Positions 61,721-64,000 of a stretch of DNA of 64,000 nucleotides are shown in pieces. Below the pieces are notes generated by a model. That model did not search any database. It saw nothing but the letters and a program-made list of their open reading frames with translations, and was not told where the DNA came from. Positions within the stretch are counted from its first letter, which is position 1; each line of letters opens with the position of its first letter. The stretch comes from Eutreptiella sp. 'Long Island Sound 2002' (taxonomy: Eukaryota; Euglenozoa; Euglenophyceae; Eutreptiales; Eutreptiaceae), in assembly GCA_964036045.1 (NCBI GenBank), contig OZ038381.1:154770352-154834351 (forward strand), in the 5' to 3' direction. Both the position numbers and the translations under genes were made by a program.

Positions 61721-64000
61721 TATGGTAAGGTGCTTCTGCTATGGTAATAATATTTTGTAAGAATATTCGAGGCTAGCATTTCGAACTTTTGCCAGGTGGG
61801 CTTGTTGCAAAGTAAGGATAATTCCTGGGCTAGCTCTCTGGGAAAGGAATTGTTAATAGAGAGAAAGCACTCTGATCCTGGATGAGTTTTGACAATGTGC
61901 ATTATTGACCATTGGTTCCCCCTGTTTTCATCACCCAAGAGCCCATTTTCAAAGCTTTTTGAGACAATTGGAGTGCCAAAATGGCTAAAAAAAGTGTGGC
62001 AAAGCGGTAAAAAAAAAATTGTTGGTGCATCCCAAAGAGTCCACGACCCTTTTAATTCACTCACAACACAATGGCATGTTGCTACCTCACCCCTAAGAGG
62101 TGTATAACAAAGGTTCTCGAGACCATGGAAACTCTGCAGCCATTTGGTGGGCGCGTGGGACACCCCGTCCTGTGGCAACTGGTGGGAGGGTGCGACTCTC
62201 AACACGATGTTCAAAAGGAAACTAAGCGGCAATGACAATAGTGGAATAAAACAGTAAAACCCCTGTTTCCCGACGGCACACAGGAGTTTCACTCACAAGA
62301 CAATGCAACAAGACACATTGCTACCTCACCCTGGTCTACTTATCCACGCTGGCCCCGGTTGAAGGACGGATCTGGAATCATGCAGAACCCAAAACACTAT
62401 TCTCTAAGTTCTGGAATGCCCCATGACGTCCCTTGGGAAAACTTAGAATCCAAACCAGTGTCAGCGGACTTCATAAGCCTTCAGACCTAAGAAACTATCC
62501 AAAGCCGATTGCTGTGCATTCACAAAATTCCCTGACCACTCCGAATCAATTTTGCATAAACAGTGTGCTGGGCTCAAGGTGCCTGGCGCCCAACCAAGAT
62601 ATATCATCGACTGTAGGTGACACTAGACATCAAAAAAGGCGCCGGAGGTGTGTGTCATGTTGCGACTATGCGCAGCGATAGATTGACCCAAGTGACACGT
62701 AATGAGCTGGCTCATAGTAAGATTAGGGCTCAACAAAACATGGCACCCCCCCCCCCACCCCTTGAGGGTGCAACCCAACCAGGCAACTTGGGTGGATGTT
62801 GACTGGTAGATGCCAAATAGCCTTGATGAATCACACTCAGTCCTCACTCTTTTGTTGGGCTGCACTTTCAGCCGACATCAAAGATCAAGGGGCTCAATAA
62901 CACACCGAGTATAGCGGACGCGGTGAAATTAGCAACTCATTCTAGTGTGAGGGATTGCAATCAAGAAGCAAGAGGAGATAATGGACTTGTAGCCGTAGAT
63001 AAACTGCCCGTGTGCCACCGAGTTCTTGTGAAAACTTCCGCATCGGCAGCCGCCCCCCATGGGGGGATGTGATGGGTGTATAGCTGTTTGTGGCTGGTCA
63101 AGGCAGTCTTTTTGGGTTGTCTGGCGAGACCAATAAGTCACAACAATGCTTTGACACGCGGCATTCGAACGTAGCTCAGTGATTGGGCCCATTAGTGGGA
63201 TGTAATGGCTTCAATTGCTAGGTAGGGCAATGTTTGCCATAGGCACCATTTGTTCGATATTCGTCCTTGTTTGATAAGGACACCTTTTAATGACATATGG
63301 TTGGTACATGTTTGTTTAGAGGTCATATGGTGGGTGGGGTCTAGGACAGTGTGCACTGAGCCCAAGCAGTACGCGGCTAGAAACACGCCGCACAACCACA
63401 GGAAAAGCACCGAGGCAAACAATCAACTCACCATGGCTGCGCACAAACACGATCAAATTTTCTGATTTGGCTGCTGCGGCATGTTGAGTCATGCAAAAAC
63501 CACACCCCAAGGATTTGCCATCCTTAATTGCGGGATGCAACATTTTGCTGTGTATGTTTCCTACTCTTGGGGCCAACGCACTTGCATGCCTGCAACGCGT
63601 GGACCTTGGGAGTGGTATCGAGCAGCGGCACTGCTTTGGTCAACAAATGGTATTGCGGTGATGCACATCTACCGAGTGTGAGACCCCCCTTGGACGGCTT
63701 ACGAGGGCCCAGGCATTGCTTCCATCTCCCATGCAGAATGGGTCGCTCCCTTGGCAGAGAATTTGCATAGTGTGCTCATGGAGCACACTTTCTAAGGTGA
63801 ATTCCAAGAAACCTTCAAGGTAAGCAATCTACGTGGTGTGCATCCTTGCAAAATGTGCATCCATGGACTAGTGCACCGAACAACACTGTGCAGCGGTCTT
63901 GAAATGAGCAATTTTAGGACAGGCAGTGTGTATGGGGGGTCCAGGGGGTATGTGCTGTGTGTGAATGCCATGGATTGCCTTGTGATAATTAATAATTATG
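61721..64000. other. Region without a recognised gene
   Basis: Short ORFs only. A 216-aa minus frame at 62,292-61,642 has no domain I know and overlaps repeat-like text. A C run lies near 62,747-62,757. Confidence 0.4.

Overview
The window is eukaryotic nuclear DNA, most likely from a microalga or related protist. The evidence is canonical GT-AG introns, a secreted glycosidase-like protein of a type I associate with algal genomes (haptophytes, pelagophytes, dinoflagellates, prasinophytes), long retrotransposons and abundant simple repeats. I cannot name the species. No bacterial genes, operons or CRISPR arrays were seen.

Left half (1 to about 36,000): a three-layer nest of Ty3/gypsy-type LTR retrotransposons with C-terminal chromodomains. 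The outermost element, Z (+ strand), starts beyond the left edge. It has gag, protease, a methyltransferase-like segment, reverse transcriptase, RNase H, integrase and a chromodomain that resumes at 33,529. Z is broken by a 1,013-bp insertion (3,499-4,511, 7-bp target duplication) and by element X (7,094-33,528, - strand, 4-bp target duplication CAGG). Removing either insertion restores the Z frame exactly. X itself is split inside gag by element Y (17,375-30,586, + strand). X and Y belong to one family of about 13.2 kb with LTRs of 2,366 and 2,363 bp. Y has intact gag and pol frames and LTRs of identical length that differ by roughly 1% by eye, so it looks recent.

Two features are shared by the divergent Z and X/Y families. 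In all three elements gag and the downstream enzymes lie in the same frame, separated by a single UAG, which suggests stop-codon readthrough. All three also carry, between protease and RT, a segment resembling phage-type Dam adenine methyltransferases, with an NPPF motif kept in Z and lost in X/Y.

Middle (about 36,000-43,800): gene-poor DNA with a tRNA-like sequence, a possible fragment of mitochondrial small-subunit rRNA, a 17-copy 81-bp tandem array and a pentanucleotide microsatellite.

Right half (43,800-64,000): three credible host genes, all on the - strand. They are a two-exon secreted glycoside-hydrolase-like protein (45,937-43,802), a single-exon O-fucosyltransferase-like membrane protein (54,670-53,666) and a two-exon protein joining a rhodanese-like region to a dual-specificity phosphatase (61,033-59,035). 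Between them lie weak or decayed ORFs, minisatellites, a telomere-like inverted repeat and many G/C homopolymer runs.
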